The position numbers were made by a program, and so were the translations under genes. A stretch of 39,129 nt of DNA from JBDRNO01 sp043811005 (GTDB lineage: Bacteria > Bacteroidota > Bacteroidia > NORP154): assembly GCA_043811005.1 (NCBI GenBank), contig JBDRNO010000220.1:1-39129 (forward strand), read 5' to 3'. Numbering within the stretch: position 1 is the first letter of the stretch; every line of letters begins with the position of its first letter. A model generated the notes under the pieces. The model saw nothing but the letters and a program-made list of their open reading frames with translations. It had not been told where the DNA came from and did not search any database. This document shows positions 7,941 through 15,937 of the stretch, one piece after another.

Positions 7941-9392
7941 TTATCCCACACCACCTTCCAGGCTCACATCAAGCAATTTTTGTGCTTCAACTGCAAATTC
8001 CATAGGCAATTTTTTTAACACTTCCTTGCAGTATCCGTTAACGATCAGGCTAATTGCCTGTTCTGTATCCAATCCCCTTTGATTACAATAAAAGATCTGG
8101 TCCTCGCCAACTTTTGAGGTTGTAGCTTCGTGCTCAACTACGGCAGTCTTGTTGCGGACTTCAATGTAGGGGAATGTATGTGCCCCGCATTTGTCACCCA
8201 AAAGCAATGAGTTACATTGGGAAAAATTTCTCGAATTGGCAGCTCCTTTGTTTATTTTGACCAAACCCCTGTAACTATTATTACTTTTTCCCGCAGAAAT
8301 ACCTTTGGATATAATCGTGCTTTTGGTGTTTTTTCCAAGATGTATCATTTTCGTTCCAGTATCAGCTTGCTGAAAATTATTTGTAACCGCAATTGAATAA
8401 AACTCTCCTGTCGAATTGTCACCTTTGAGAATAACGCTGGGATATTTCCAGGTAATTGCCGAACCGGTCTCAACTTGTGTCCATGATATTTTTGAATTCT
8501 TGTGGCAAATTCCTCTCTTGGTAACAAAATTGTATATACCTCCCTTACCCTCTTTATTGCCCGGATACCAGTTTTGCACGGTTGAGTATTTTATTTCAGC
8601 ATCTTTAAGGGCAACAAGCTCTACTACTGCTGCATGAAGCTGGTTTTCATCACGCATGGGAGCGGTGCATCCTTCTAAGTAACTGACATAGCTCCCTTCA
8701 TCTGCTATAACCAGCGTTCTTTCAAACTGCCCGGTTCTGGCTTCATTTATCCTGAAATAAGTTGATAACTCCATAGGACAACGAACACCTTTAGGTATAT
8801 AACAAAACGAACCGTCACTAAATACGGCAGAATTAAGAGTGGCATAAAAATTATCGGTGTAGGGCACAACTGAGCCAATGTATTTTTTAATCAATTCGGG
8901 ATGTTCATGAACTGCCTCACTGAATGAGCAAAAAATAATACCGAGCTCGGCAAGCTTTTTCGTGAAAGTTGTTTTAACCGAAACACTGTCAATCACCGCA
9001 TCAACGGCAACGCCAGACAGGCGTTTTTGCTCTTCTAAAGATATCCCGAGCTTTTCAAATGTCCTTAATAGTTCTGGATCTACCTCATCCATGCTTTTAA
9101 GTTCTTTCCTCCTTTTAGGAGCAGCATAATAAATAATATCCTGGAAGTTTATACCGGGATAATGCAAATGTGCCCACCGGGGCTCTTGCCCACCCAAAGT
9201 GATCCAACGCCTGAAAGCCCTTAGCCGCCACTCAAGCATCCACCCGGGTTCGTTCTTTTTCTTTGATATTAAACGAACAATATCTTCATTCAATCCCACC
9301 GGAGCGTTGTCCGATTCAATATCGGTTACAAACCCGTATTTATATTCACTTTGGGTGATCTCTTTTATTATTTCATCGTCCTTATTGGGCAT
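7941..9392 (-). CDS. sufB: SUF scaffold protein SufB
   Basis: A 483-residue SufB, the main scaffold subunit on which SufBCD builds the cluster. Recognisable are the N-terminal helical region with PGWMLEWRLRAFRRW (about residues 50-64), SYLEGCTAPMRDENQLHAAVVE in the beta-helix, QNWYPGNKEGKGGIYNF, and the C-terminal RGLDTEQAISLIVNGYCKEVLKKLPMEFA. Length is as in the family. It is the first gene of the minus-strand suf operon. The likely promoter lies about 400 nt upstream because a repeat-bounded element sits in between. Confidence 0.97.
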   Translation of the reverse strand: MPNKDDEIIKEITQSEYKYGFVTDIESDNAPVGLNEDIVRLISKKKNEPGWMLEWRLRAFRRWITLGGQEPRWAHLHYPGINFQDIIYYAAPKRRKELKSMDEVDPELLRTFEKLGISLEEQKRLSGVAVDAVIDSVSVKTTFTKKLAELGIIFCSFSEAVHEHPELIKKYIGSVVPYTDNFYATLNSAVFSDGSFCYIPKGVRCPMELSTYFRINEARTGQFERTLVIADEGSYVSYLEGCTAPMRDENQLHAAVVELVALKDAEIKYSTVQNWYPGNKEGKGGIYNFVTKRGICHKNSKISWTQVETGSAITWKYPSVILKGDNSTGEFYSIAVTNNFQQADTGTKMIHLGKNTKSTIISKGISAGKSNNSYRGLVKINKGAANSRNFSQCNSLLLGDKCGAHTFPYIEVRNKTAVVEHEATTSKVGEDQIFYCNQRGLDTEQAISLIVNGYCKEVLKKLPMEFAVEAQKLLDVSLEGGVG

Positions 9393-9420
9393 AGTCGTTT
9401 AATATTATAATTCATATAAA

Positions 9421-9726
9421 GACACTAATTAGTGTCCGTCTATAAAGTCAAAGATTTTCTAAAATGAAAATTTCAAATCTCAAATCTCAAATCTCAAAAA
9501 ATGAACTATGAAGTATGAAAGAGACCTTGGTGAGAGATTGCCGCAGTTTGCGGTGGATGTTATTCTGTATCTTCTACGCATCCTTGCCTCTATCCTCAAC
9601 AAATTATCTACCCTATTACTTCTTTTCATACCCTCTTTGTAATTTTAGATTTGTAATTTGATCCTGAACTTGTTTCAGGATGGGACTTTTTACTATTTTT
9701 ATGATATTATGGACGGACACTAATTA
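9421..9726. repeat. About 300-bp repeat-bounded insertion upstream of sufB
   Basis: TAATTAGTGTCCGTC at 9426-9440 and its exact complement at 9712-9726 form 15-bp terminal inverted repeats; because the left end is itself a 16-nt palindrome (9421-9436), GACACTAATTA is also a direct repeat (9421-9431 and 9716-9726) and could be read as a target-site duplication. Inside are three tandem CAAATCT copies (9474-9494), an inverted arm at 9634-9660 matching 9474-9500 at 21 of 27 positions, a decayed four-helix-bundle ORF, and a hairpin with 8-bp stem at 9661-9681 (ATCCTGAA/TTCAGGAT). No transposase. Best read as a non-autonomous element or its remains. Apart from the promoter at 9793-9824, I see nothing else in 9393-9913. 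Confidence 0.6.
9508..9642 (+). pseudogene. Truncated four-helix-bundle protein fragment
   Basis: An ATG-to-TAA reading frame of 44 codons whose start reads KYERDLGERLPQFAVDVILYL. The pattern DLGERLPQFAVDVI matches the N-terminus of the intact four-helix-bundle protein at 1608-2000 (DLQERLIVFAIDII). After about 20 residues the similarity ends and the family motif RSGTSP is absent, so about two thirds of the gene is missing. The upstream words also match those upstream of the intact gene (23 of 27 positions beginning AAAATTTCAAAT). It is a relic, or a minimal derivative kept by the element around it. Confidence 0.65.
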
Positions 9727-9792
9727 TGATATAGCCTGATATATGAAACATTTCCTTATTTAGACACATTCTAAATTAGAAAAAACAGAATG

Positions 9793-9824
9793 CAAATGTA
9801 TTATATTTATAGGATTTACACAAA
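9793..9824 (-). promoter_or_regulatory. Candidate Bacteroidota promoter for the suf operon
   Basis: On the minus strand, TTTG (9821-9824) is followed after 20 nt by TACATTTG (9793-9800), fitting the Bacteroidota pattern of -33 TTTG/TTG and -7 TAnnTTTG. Transcription would start near 9786 and run toward sufB at 9392, giving a leader of about 390 nt that contains the repeat-bounded element. Without the element the leader would be roughly 90 nt. Confidence 0.5.
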
Positions 9825-9913
9825 AAATTCATGTGGACTTTGATACAAAAATATATTAATTATATGGGAGAAAAAGTAACATATGTTACATTGAGGAGAG
9901 CCTTGAGAAAAGG

Positions 9914-10386
9914 TTACTGTATCACTATTTTCTTCTTATAATCCTTATCATTGCACGAAGCAACCACCAGGTATACACCCGTGGTCAATTTTCTATTATA
10001 AAAATCAAAAGCAAGGGAATAATTACCATTCTCTAAAATTATCATTTCAGAATAATAGTTACCGTTTCCCAATCCAATCCCAAACCCTCAGGGTTTTGAA
10101 AACCCTGAGGGTTTCCACTTTTTTCAACCGTAAAATAATCATTATTTGTTTCTAATGCCGTAGCCCAATAAATACCTATCTTATTTCCTTCTGCTTCTAC
10201 ATTGAAATACAACAAACCTACCGGTAACGGGCTTCCACAAATACTGACAGTAGCAGAATCTATTGTTCCACTATTATTAATAAGCGAATTGGTTACTCCG
10301 TCTATATTACAAATATTTTGCCCGCTTATGTATCCTCCGGCATTGTTAATCACATGCTTTATAAACAAAATAGTTGTATTGACCAT
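9914..10386 (-). pseudogene. Relic of a T9SS secreted protein with internal deletion
   Basis: From 10386 to 10042 one frame encodes a secreted beta-rich fragment containing SPLPVGLLYFNVEAEGNKIG and YFTVEKS, then ends at a stop after DWETVTIILK. Immediately after, another frame (to the stop at 9914-9916) encodes YYSEMIILENGNYSLAFDF and TTGVYLVVASCND ending in KKKIVIQ, the end of a T9SS sorting domain. Compared with the paralogue at 11306-15154, the roughly 80 residues between (including the YPNPTNGDF start of the sorting domain) are missing and the join is out of frame. The N-terminal part and signal peptide are also missing. A palindrome at 10082-10114 lies in the coding part. Confidence 0.75.
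10082..10114. repeat. 33-nt palindrome in the T9SS relic, copy 1
   Basis: AAACCCTCAGGGTTTT (10082-10097), one base, then its exact complement (10099-10114). An identical 33-mer occurs at 11739-11771 in the intact paralogue, at the same protein position. The flanking roughly 50 nt are also nearly identical in both, so the two copies share ancestry or were homogenised. Confidence 0.9.
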
Positions 10387-10804
10387 TATAGTTTACGCAC
10401 AGCACAGGAAATTTGCTGTTATAATCAGCAATTTCTTTCTTTTTAAGAATTATATCGAAATTGAGCAAGTATTTATATTCAGGAACAGCTCCGGCAGTAG
10501 AAACTTCAAAAGATTTGGTTTCATATCCTTCCTTAGATATGTAAATCATATACTTTTGGTCTGGCTCAAGCTCTTTCCTGAACCTGCCATATTTTTTTGT
10601 AAAATCAGTTGTTTTATTTTCTTCTATATTTACAATTGTCACAATCACATTGTATGCATAATCAATATCATAGGGATATGAAATTCTCACATACGTTTTA
10701 CCTTTCAAAATAATATTTCCTTTGGATTTCCCGTTCTGTGCATTTATGTTTAGGCTTGTAAAAGCCATAAATAAAATGACTGCTAATAAATTAATTGTCT
10801 TCAT
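10346..10804 (-). CDS. Secreted protein with signal peptide, carboxypeptidase-regulatory-like fold, probably 3'-truncated
   Basis: A 152-residue protein starting with a clear signal peptide (MKTINLLAVILFMAFTSLNINAQ). The mature part, with KGNIILKGKTYVRISY, a charged central region and LEPDQKYMIYISKEGYETKSFEV, resembles the small beta-sandwich repeats found in exported Bacteroidota proteins (CarboxypepD_reg-like). The last about 13 codons (NGQYNYFVYKACD) overlap the start of the T9SS relic in another frame, so the original 3' end may have been lost at the same rearrangement. Its ATG overlaps the stop of the upstream 71-codon gene (ATGA), suggesting translational coupling. Function unknown. Confidence 0.7.
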   Translation of the reverse strand: MKTINLLAVILFMAFTSLNINAQNGKSKGNIILKGKTYVRISYPYDIDYAYNVIVTIVNIEENKTTDFTKKYGRFRKELEPDQKYMIYISKEGYETKSFEVSTAGAVPEYKYLLNFDIILKKKEIADYNSKFPVLCVNYNGQYNYFVYKACD

Positions 10805-11016
10805 GGTAGTTTATTTTTAATGCCTGTCTTTTGGCAGATTAAGATTAACAGATTTATATATTTTGTTTTTTGATCATAATTAGTGCCATCAGCCCGCTTT
10901 GGCCATTCTCTTGTATGAGCGTTGCTATAGAATGCTGCAAGTAACAAGCTGATTACCGTGTATATAATAACCAGCAAGACAAAAATGTAGGGGTTATGTT
11001 TCCATTTCTTTTTCAT
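10801..11016 (-). CDS. Small single-pass membrane protein
   Basis: A 71-residue protein with a basic start (MKKKWKHNPY), one strong membrane segment (about residues 10-30, YIFVLLVIIYTVISLLLAAFY) and a short polar tail. I do not recognise a family. Its TGA overlaps the ATG of the next gene by 4 nt, a good sign that both are real and co-translated. Upstream lies a leader (11028-11160) similar to that in front of the T9SS gene starting at 24926. Confidence 0.6.
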   Translation of the reverse strand: MKKKWKHNPYIFVLLVIIYTVISLLLAAFYSNAHTREWPKRADGTNYDQKTKYINLLILICQKTGIKNKLP

Positions 11017-11027
11017 GGCTTGGCTTC

Positions 11028-11160
11028 TTTAACAATTTCGCAAACTATTCTACCCTGTTATACTCCAATCCAAAGGGCTTTGGTTGCCAAAACCTATCAG
11101 TCAAAATCTTTACTTCATGTAGGTGTTTGGATAATGTATTTGTAGATATTCGCCCTACAA
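11028..11160 (-). promoter_or_regulatory. Shared leader, copy A
   Basis: Positions 11051-11160 align over their whole length with 24957-25065. Conserved blocks include CCTGTTATACT, AAAATCTTTA, ATGTAGG and a TTGTAG(A/G)TATT...CC(C/T)(A/T)CAA end. In both places the block lies just upstream of a minus-strand gene for an exported or membrane protein (ATG at 11016 and 24926). I see no exact TAnnTTTG promoter inside; it may be a promoter plus untranslated leader, or simply show that the two loci are duplicates. Confidence 0.6.
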
Positions 11161-11210
11161 TTCGTTAAGGGTTACGCGTTTCCGGTAAAATTAAATCAGT
11201 AGAAGCATGC

Positions 11211-11303
11211 TGGGGAGGAGCAAGGAGGAAGGAGTAAAGATGAAAATGAAGGATTCATTACAAATGAACAATTAGAAATCTTTAATCACAAATCTCTAAT
11301 CTT
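11211..11303. repeat. Word block downstream of the large T9SS gene
   Basis: Positions 11211-11236 are GGAGGAGCAAGGAGGAAGGAG-like; 11271-11303 repeats AAATCTTTAATC, ACAAATCTCTAATCTTTA, ending at the stop codon of the T9SS gene. The second part belongs with the CAAATCT-type words seen at 9474-9500. No ORF. The rest of 11161-11210 shows nothing. Confidence 0.45.
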
Positions 11304-11305
11304 TA

Positions 11306-14300
11306 TTACTGTATCACTATTTTCTTCTTGTAGATATTATTCTTATTAGAGGCAACAACCATATATACACCGGGTGATAACTTATCAGAGGGGTCTATGG
11401 CAAATGTATATTCACTATCCTCCGGGATGATCACTTTTGAATAATGCTCTTTGCCAAGTAAATCAAGAACAACAACAAGCACTTTATCATCTTTATTGCC
11501 GTTTATATCAATGTAAAAATCACCATTCGTTGGGTTGGGGTACACATCCAACCCTGACAGGGTTTCATAATTAACTGCAACAATATCTGAGTATGTATAT
11601 TTACCATTGTAATCCGTTTGTTTTAGACGATAATAGGAAATACCGCAATCTGGTTCAGTATCAACTGCCGTATAGTGCAATGATTGATTGCTGTTGCCTG
11701 CACCGGGAATAATGGTTACTGTTTTCCAATCCAATCCCAAACCCTCAGGGTTTTGAAAACCCTGAGGGTTTCCACTTTTTTCAACCGTAAAGTAATCATT
11801 ATTTATTTCACTTGCGGTTGCCCAGGTTATGTCAACAACAACTTTAACCGTGCCAACGCTTTGAGCGGTGACACGGTTCAACCTGGCATCAAAACTCAAT
11901 AATTCAACAGGCAATGGTTCAAAAGGCAATGGCGGTTCACTTATTCCAGCCAGGGCAAAAGGGCCTAAGCCGCCAAAACCGCTACGCGCAATTACCGCAT
12001 TAACAATAGTATCAATCCCTTCGCCAATATTAATCCATTCGGTACCCTCCCATCTTACTATTGTCATCCTGATTTCAGAAACACCGGTATCAGCATCATC
12101 ATAGTAAAAAATAATATCAAAATCACTACCCCCCTTTGTTTTCTCGCCATACCAATAATAGTTGGGGTAAATCGTATCAACCTGGGGATTGTGTAAGCTC
12201 CTGTCATATCCATCCAAATCAGGATTGTAATTTCTAAGTTCCATCTCTATTATGTAATTACCGGTTCCGGGTATTATATTTATAGGTCTATAGATACCAT
12301 CATTCCCAACAGGATAATAATAGGCAGTTGAAATATCATTCATTTTTCTTTCCAGACTTACTGTATATCCGTTATTGGCAATAACTGAGCCGGAGTAAGA
12401 TATGGTAAGAGTATAAATGCCTGGATCCAATTTACCTTCATCAAGAGTGAGCATGCCTGTTACAATTATGTTATCTTCTAAGTTTTTTGTCCCGGCTCCT
12501 GAAATTGTAAGATTGTAATACGCGCCACCAACCGGGGTTTTTACATTTTGATTTGCAGCAGTTCTATTAAAATTTACAGTATTCCCTGTTGCTGTAGCAA
12601 TAAGGGTTCCGTTAGCCAACAAATCCCCTCCAATATTCAAGGTAGAATTTACTTCATTATTCCAAACAGAAGTTGCCGCACCAATCAGGTTGCCACCCAA
12701 AGTTATATTGCCATTATTGGTTACCATTATGTTATCAAGAATTCTAACGTTACCCGAAACTTTTGTAAGAATAGCAGAAGTTAAAATGGTTTTATTTCCT
12801 GATACAATACTTATTTGTCCTGTATGACTGATTATGCCGGTTCCATCTATGGTGCTGCTAATTCCTTTCAATTCCATGTCTTCGGTTCCTGAATATTCTC
12901 CATTTACCGTGAAATCACCATTTACAAACATATAATTACCACCGTCATTTAAAATACCTCCTGCATCTATAATTAAGTGGTTAATTGTTGTAGTACTTGT
13001 CAATGTTACAGTATGTGTATTCTTTATCCGGACATTGTAACCGGCAACAGGCACGCAACTGCAATTCCACGTTGCCGGATTGGTCCAATCGCCTGTAATA
13101 ATACTTTCAGCAACAATATATAAGCTAACATCCAGGTCAACAGCAGGTGAGCTTCCACAAGCGCTGCCGGCAACTACACTAACATTACCCGCGCCAGCTG
13201 CCCCCCAGTCTGCTGTAATGCTGTTCGTACCCTGCCCTGTTGCAATAGCGCCTCCTGTAACCGTCCATGTGTATGTATAACCGGCAGCAGCAGTTACAGA
13301 ATATGGTTCTCCTATGGTTAATTCTGCCACATTTACTTTACCGGTTATGGTGGAAGGAGATAATGTATTAATAGTTACTGAAAGATCAACAGGCGCTCCG
13401 TTGGTACATCCGTTATTCTCTACAACACGTACTTTCCCAGCCATGCCAGTCACTCCCCAATCTATTGTAATGATATTTGCAGTTCCTCCTGAAGCCTGCG
13501 TCCCTCCTTTAATGCTCCAGTTATATGTAGACCCGGACGTATTATTAACTGAATAAGCAACGCCTGCGTCACCTGTACAAACACTGGTATCTCCGGTGAT
13601 AGCTGAAGTTACCGGACCGCCACAATCTGCATCATCGCCAAAAGCATACTGTGCCGGGAATGTGTTTATGTTATTGCGTTTGGCTGTGCTTCCAACCGCT
13701 GCTATATGTGTCCCCCCTGTTATCCATGGGCTGACTGCATCTGTACGGATTAATAAGCGTGTAGCGGAATCAATAGGAAAAGCGGTGAATCCATTTCCGG
13801 TTAGTTCAAGGTCATAGTCACCGGAACTAAAACCATTTGCCTCTGTCAAATCCCAATACCCCTCAACAAAAGTGTTGTAGATAGTATCTGTACCATCAAT
13901 AAGCCATAAACCATTATTACCGGGATCGGATTCAATAAATTTTGCTATGACAGAGCCACCTGTAGCTATAGCATTGAAAGTTGGTTGAGCAGGAAGGTAA
14001 TGACTGTTTGTACCCACAGGAAACAAATACCCTGTACCGGTATTGGCTATCCATCTTTCAAGTTCTCCAATAACCTGACCATCTGTATATATCAACGTTC
14101 CTTCATCAGCGGTGCTTGTACCTAAAGTGAGTTTATTTGAAGATGCATCCACATTTCCGCCACTCATTGTCAAGGTGTTAGAAACAATAACAGCATTATT
14201 TAGAATTAAATTACCTCCTGATTTACTTATGGATAAGTTGTAAAATGTTTCTCCTAATATACTGGTAACCGTCTGGTCTGCCGGACCATCAAAAATTACA

Positions 14301-15154
14301 GTGGCATTTCGTTCATCAAAAGCGCCTTTACTATTCCAATTTCCACGTAAGTAAATATTGAAATTATTACAATCAAAAAGTCCATTTATTGTAAAGTTCC
14401 CATCTATATTAATATCGGTTACCAACACTTTGTTCCCAGTTCCTGAGATAACTAGATGATAATAAGTTAAATCACCGGGTGTTTTAATATCCTGAACAGG
14501 CGCTCCATAATACTCCACCGTGTTATCAGGAGCTGAAGCAATCAGCACACCTGTCGTTAAAAGGTCTTTGCCCACTTTCAAAGCAGCGCCCGCAGCATTT
14601 ACCCAGCTTGACGAAGCGCTTACACCCACAATCGGATCACCAATGATAATAGTACCATTATTAGTTACTATAACCCCATTGCCGATCCGCACTTGCCCAT
14701 TGGCTTTTGTGAGATTTGCAGATGAGGAGATAGTGGCATTCCCATTAATATTAAGCAAGGCAGTATTATTTATAATCCCTATACCATCTATTATAATTCC
14801 CGACCCTGTCAAAATCAAATCGTTAGTGCCACTATAGGTTCCGTTAACGGTTAAATTTCCGGTAACGGTCATAACGGTATTAAAATCATATAAAACTCCT
14901 CCGTTATTTATGGTTAGATCATTTATGGTTACAGGAACAGTATGAACAATTACATGCCCGGAAAAAATAACTACATCATCAGTTATTGAGGGAAAACATG
15001 CACAATCCCATGTTGCAGGGTCATTCCAAATTCCATTTTGAACGGAAATTACTGTTTTGGCAACACTGGTATTTAAGGAACATACTAAAATAACTGCCAT
15101 ACACCTTCTGGAGAAGGACAAACCATAATCGAATATGTCATTTATGATCCTCAT
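11306..15154 (-). CDS. Large T9SS-secreted surface protein with repeated beta-helix/PKD-like regions
   Basis: A 1282-residue protein. Residues 1-33 look like a signal peptide. Two related regions start at about residue 35 (GIWNDPATWDCACFPS) and about 690 (GDWTNPATWNCSCVPV), each followed by parallel beta-helix type repeats; between them are PKD/Ig-like segments (STYNWSIKGG, YTYTWTVTGG). The end carries a sorting domain: VYPNPTNGDFYIDINGN, then VVLDLLGKEHYSKVII and LSPGVYMVVASN, ending KKKIVIQ. This sends the protein across the outer membrane by the type IX system to the surface or medium. Residues near 1128-1139 (GNPQGFQNPEG) are encoded by a palindrome, an in-frame insertion after VEKS. The ligand or role is unknown; adhesin-like is a guess. 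Confidence 0.88.
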   Translation of the reverse strand: MRIINDIFDYGLSFSRRCMAVILVCSLNTSVAKTVISVQNGIWNDPATWDCACFPSITDDVVIFSGHVIVHTVPVTINDLTINNGGVLYDFNTVMTVTGNLTVNGTYSGTNDLILTGSGIIIDGIGIINNTALLNINGNATISSSANLTKANGQVRIGNGVIVTNNGTIIIGDPIVGVSASSSWVNAAGAALKVGKDLLTTGVLIASAPDNTVEYYGAPVQDIKTPGDLTYYHLVISGTGNKVLVTDINIDGNFTINGLFDCNNFNIYLRGNWNSKGAFDERNATVIFDGPADQTVTSILGETFYNLSISKSGGNLILNNAVIVSNTLTMSGGNVDASSNKLTLGTSTADEGTLIYTDGQVIGELERWIANTGTGYLFPVGTNSHYLPAQPTFNAIATGGSVIAKFIESDPGNNGLWLIDGTDTIYNTFVEGYWDLTEANGFSSGDYDLELTGNGFTAFPIDSATRLLIRTDAVSPWITGGTHIAAVGSTAKRNNINTFPAQYAFGDDADCGGPVTSAITGDTSVCTGDAGVAYSVNNTSGSTYNWSIKGGTQASGGTANIITIDWGVTGMAGKVRVVENNGCTNGAPVDLSVTINTLSPSTITGKVNVAELTIGEPYSVTAAAGYTYTWTVTGGAIATGQGTNSITADWGAAGAGNVSVVAGSACGSSPAVDLDVSLYIVAESIITGDWTNPATWNCSCVPVAGYNVRIKNTHTVTLTSTTTINHLIIDAGGILNDGGNYMFVNGDFTVNGEYSGTEDMELKGISSTIDGTGIISHTGQISIVSGNKTILTSAILTKVSGNVRILDNIMVTNNGNITLGGNLIGAATSVWNNEVNSTLNIGGDLLANGTLIATATGNTVNFNRTAANQNVKTPVGGAYYNLTISGAGTKNLEDNIIVTGMLTLDEGKLDPGIYTLTISYSGSVIANNGYTVSLERKMNDISTAYYYPVGNDGIYRPINIIPGTGNYIIEMELRNYNPDLDGYDRSLHNPQVDTIYPNYYWYGEKTKGGSDFDIIFYYDDADTGVSEIRMTIVRWEGTEWINIGEGIDTIVNAVIARSGFGGLGPFALAGISEPPLPFEPLPVELLSFDARLNRVTAQSVGTVKVVVDITWATASEINNDYFTVEKSGNPQGFQNPEGLGLDWKTVTIIPGAGNSNQSLHYTAVDTEPDCGISYYRLKQTDYNGKYTYSDIVAVNYETLSGLDVYPNPTNGDFYIDINGNKDDKVLVVVLDLLGKEHYSKVIIPEDSEYTFAIDPSDKLSPGVYMVVASNKNNIYKKKIVIQ
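11739..11771. repeat. 33-nt palindrome in frame in the large T9SS gene, copy 2
   Basis: Identical to 10082-10114. It encodes 11 codons (within GNPQGFQNPEGL) placed between VEKS and DWKTVTI, where related proteins usually have a short turn such as VEKSxDGxxW. Length is a multiple of three and the frame is kept. Confidence 0.9.
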
Positions 15155-15183
15155 TTTTAGTATTTTTACATAAAGTCATATAC

Positions 15184-15354
15184 TTTATTGTATCGGAATT
15201 TTAATATTCTAACCTGATATACCGGTATTTTGTGGTTTTTACATTTAATTATCAGGTTCTGGGCTCTGGGTTCTGGGTTGTTGGTTTTATACTCAAACTC
15301 CGTAACCAAACATACCACCCAGCACCCAGTAACCAGTACCCAGTACCCAGTAAC
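15184..15354. repeat. Shared 18-mer and CTGGGTA-type inverted word block
   Basis: 15184-15201 is the exact copy of the 18-mer at 5188-5205. 15252-15287 repeats GTTCTGGG and CTCTGGG words; 15304-15354 carries the complementary ACCCAGCACCCAGTAACC, CCAGTACCCAG words. The arms pair imperfectly around a loop of about 16 nt. The block fills most of the gap between the T9SS gene start (15154) and the end of the next gene (15425). No gene here. Confidence 0.65.
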
Positions 15355-15424
15355 ATTATCTTATTTATACTTAACTTAATTTTATATGTTTTCTTTTTTT
15401 TTATCAAGTTACTAAGTTATGTTC

Positions 15425-15937
15425 TTAAAACTCCAGAAGTATTATAGAACGATTGATATTTTCAGTTGTCCCAAAAAGATTTAATCTCAATAAATAATAC
15501 CCGGCAGGATAACCCAAACTTTTTGCACTGAATTCAAAGGAGTATTCCCCTGCTTCCCGCCATTCATTTACTATAGTTTGGATCTTTATACCATATAGAT
15601 TATAAACCTCCAGCATGACGCAGCCGGCTTCGGGCACAACATGCCGAATAGTTGTGTAACCGTAATACGGATTAGGTGAAACTGAAAGCGCAAACTGAAG
15701 ATCATTGCTTTCTCCTGAGGAATCTTCGTCATTACAAGCTCCCCGGTAATCCCCATGAGCCAAATGTGCATCCAATGCATTAGGGCTTACCCAAATCGCA
15801 TGAGCATTGGAAGGATTGCCAGGTGGAATATGACAAATCTCTACTTTTTGTGAATATGCTATCATTGAGAATAGCATAAACACTGCAAGGAGAAATAATA
15901 CTACCATTGTTTTATCTGTTTTGTTGGTTGTTTTCAT
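15425..15937 (-). CDS. Secreted protein with CHIPPGNP...HGD domain and T9SS-type C-terminal domain
   Basis: From the ATG at 15937 this is a 170-residue protein with a classic signal peptide (MKTTNKTDKTMVVLFLLAVF, cleavage near AYSQ). Then comes the motif CHIPPGNPSNAH...ALDAHLAHGDYRGAC with C35, H36, H46, H58, H61 and C68, a short domain seen in many bacterial exported proteins and plausibly metal-binding. The C-terminus (SVSPNPYYGYTTI, VYNLYGIKIQTIVN, GYYLLRLNL) is a sorting-type domain. The start at 15937 is preceded by GGAGGG at good spacing. The frame stays open upstream to an ATG at 16126, which also has AGGA before it; that version would bury the signal peptide, so I prefer the shorter form. 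Confidence 0.75.
   Translation of the reverse strand: MKTTNKTDKTMVVLFLLAVFMLFSMIAYSQKVEICHIPPGNPSNAHAIWVSPNALDAHLAHGDYRGACNDEDSSGESNDLQFALSVSPNPYYGYTTIRHVVPEAGCVMLEVYNLYGIKIQTIVNEWREAGEYSFEFSAKSLGYPAGYYLLRLNLFGTTENINRSIILLEF

Noticed and set aside
9474..9494. Short CRISPR-like direct repeats (CAAATCT x3)
   Set aside because: A 7-bp tandem without spacers is a word repeat, not a CRISPR array.
10202..10681. Plus-strand ORF of 159 codons
   Set aside because: It is antisense to the signal-peptide protein and T9SS relic, with low-complexity hydrophobic composition and no family features.
15232..15447. Plus-strand ORF of 71 codons between two minus-strand genes
   Set aside because: It translates the CTGGGTA word block and runs into the 3' end of the secreted-protein gene; no start signal.
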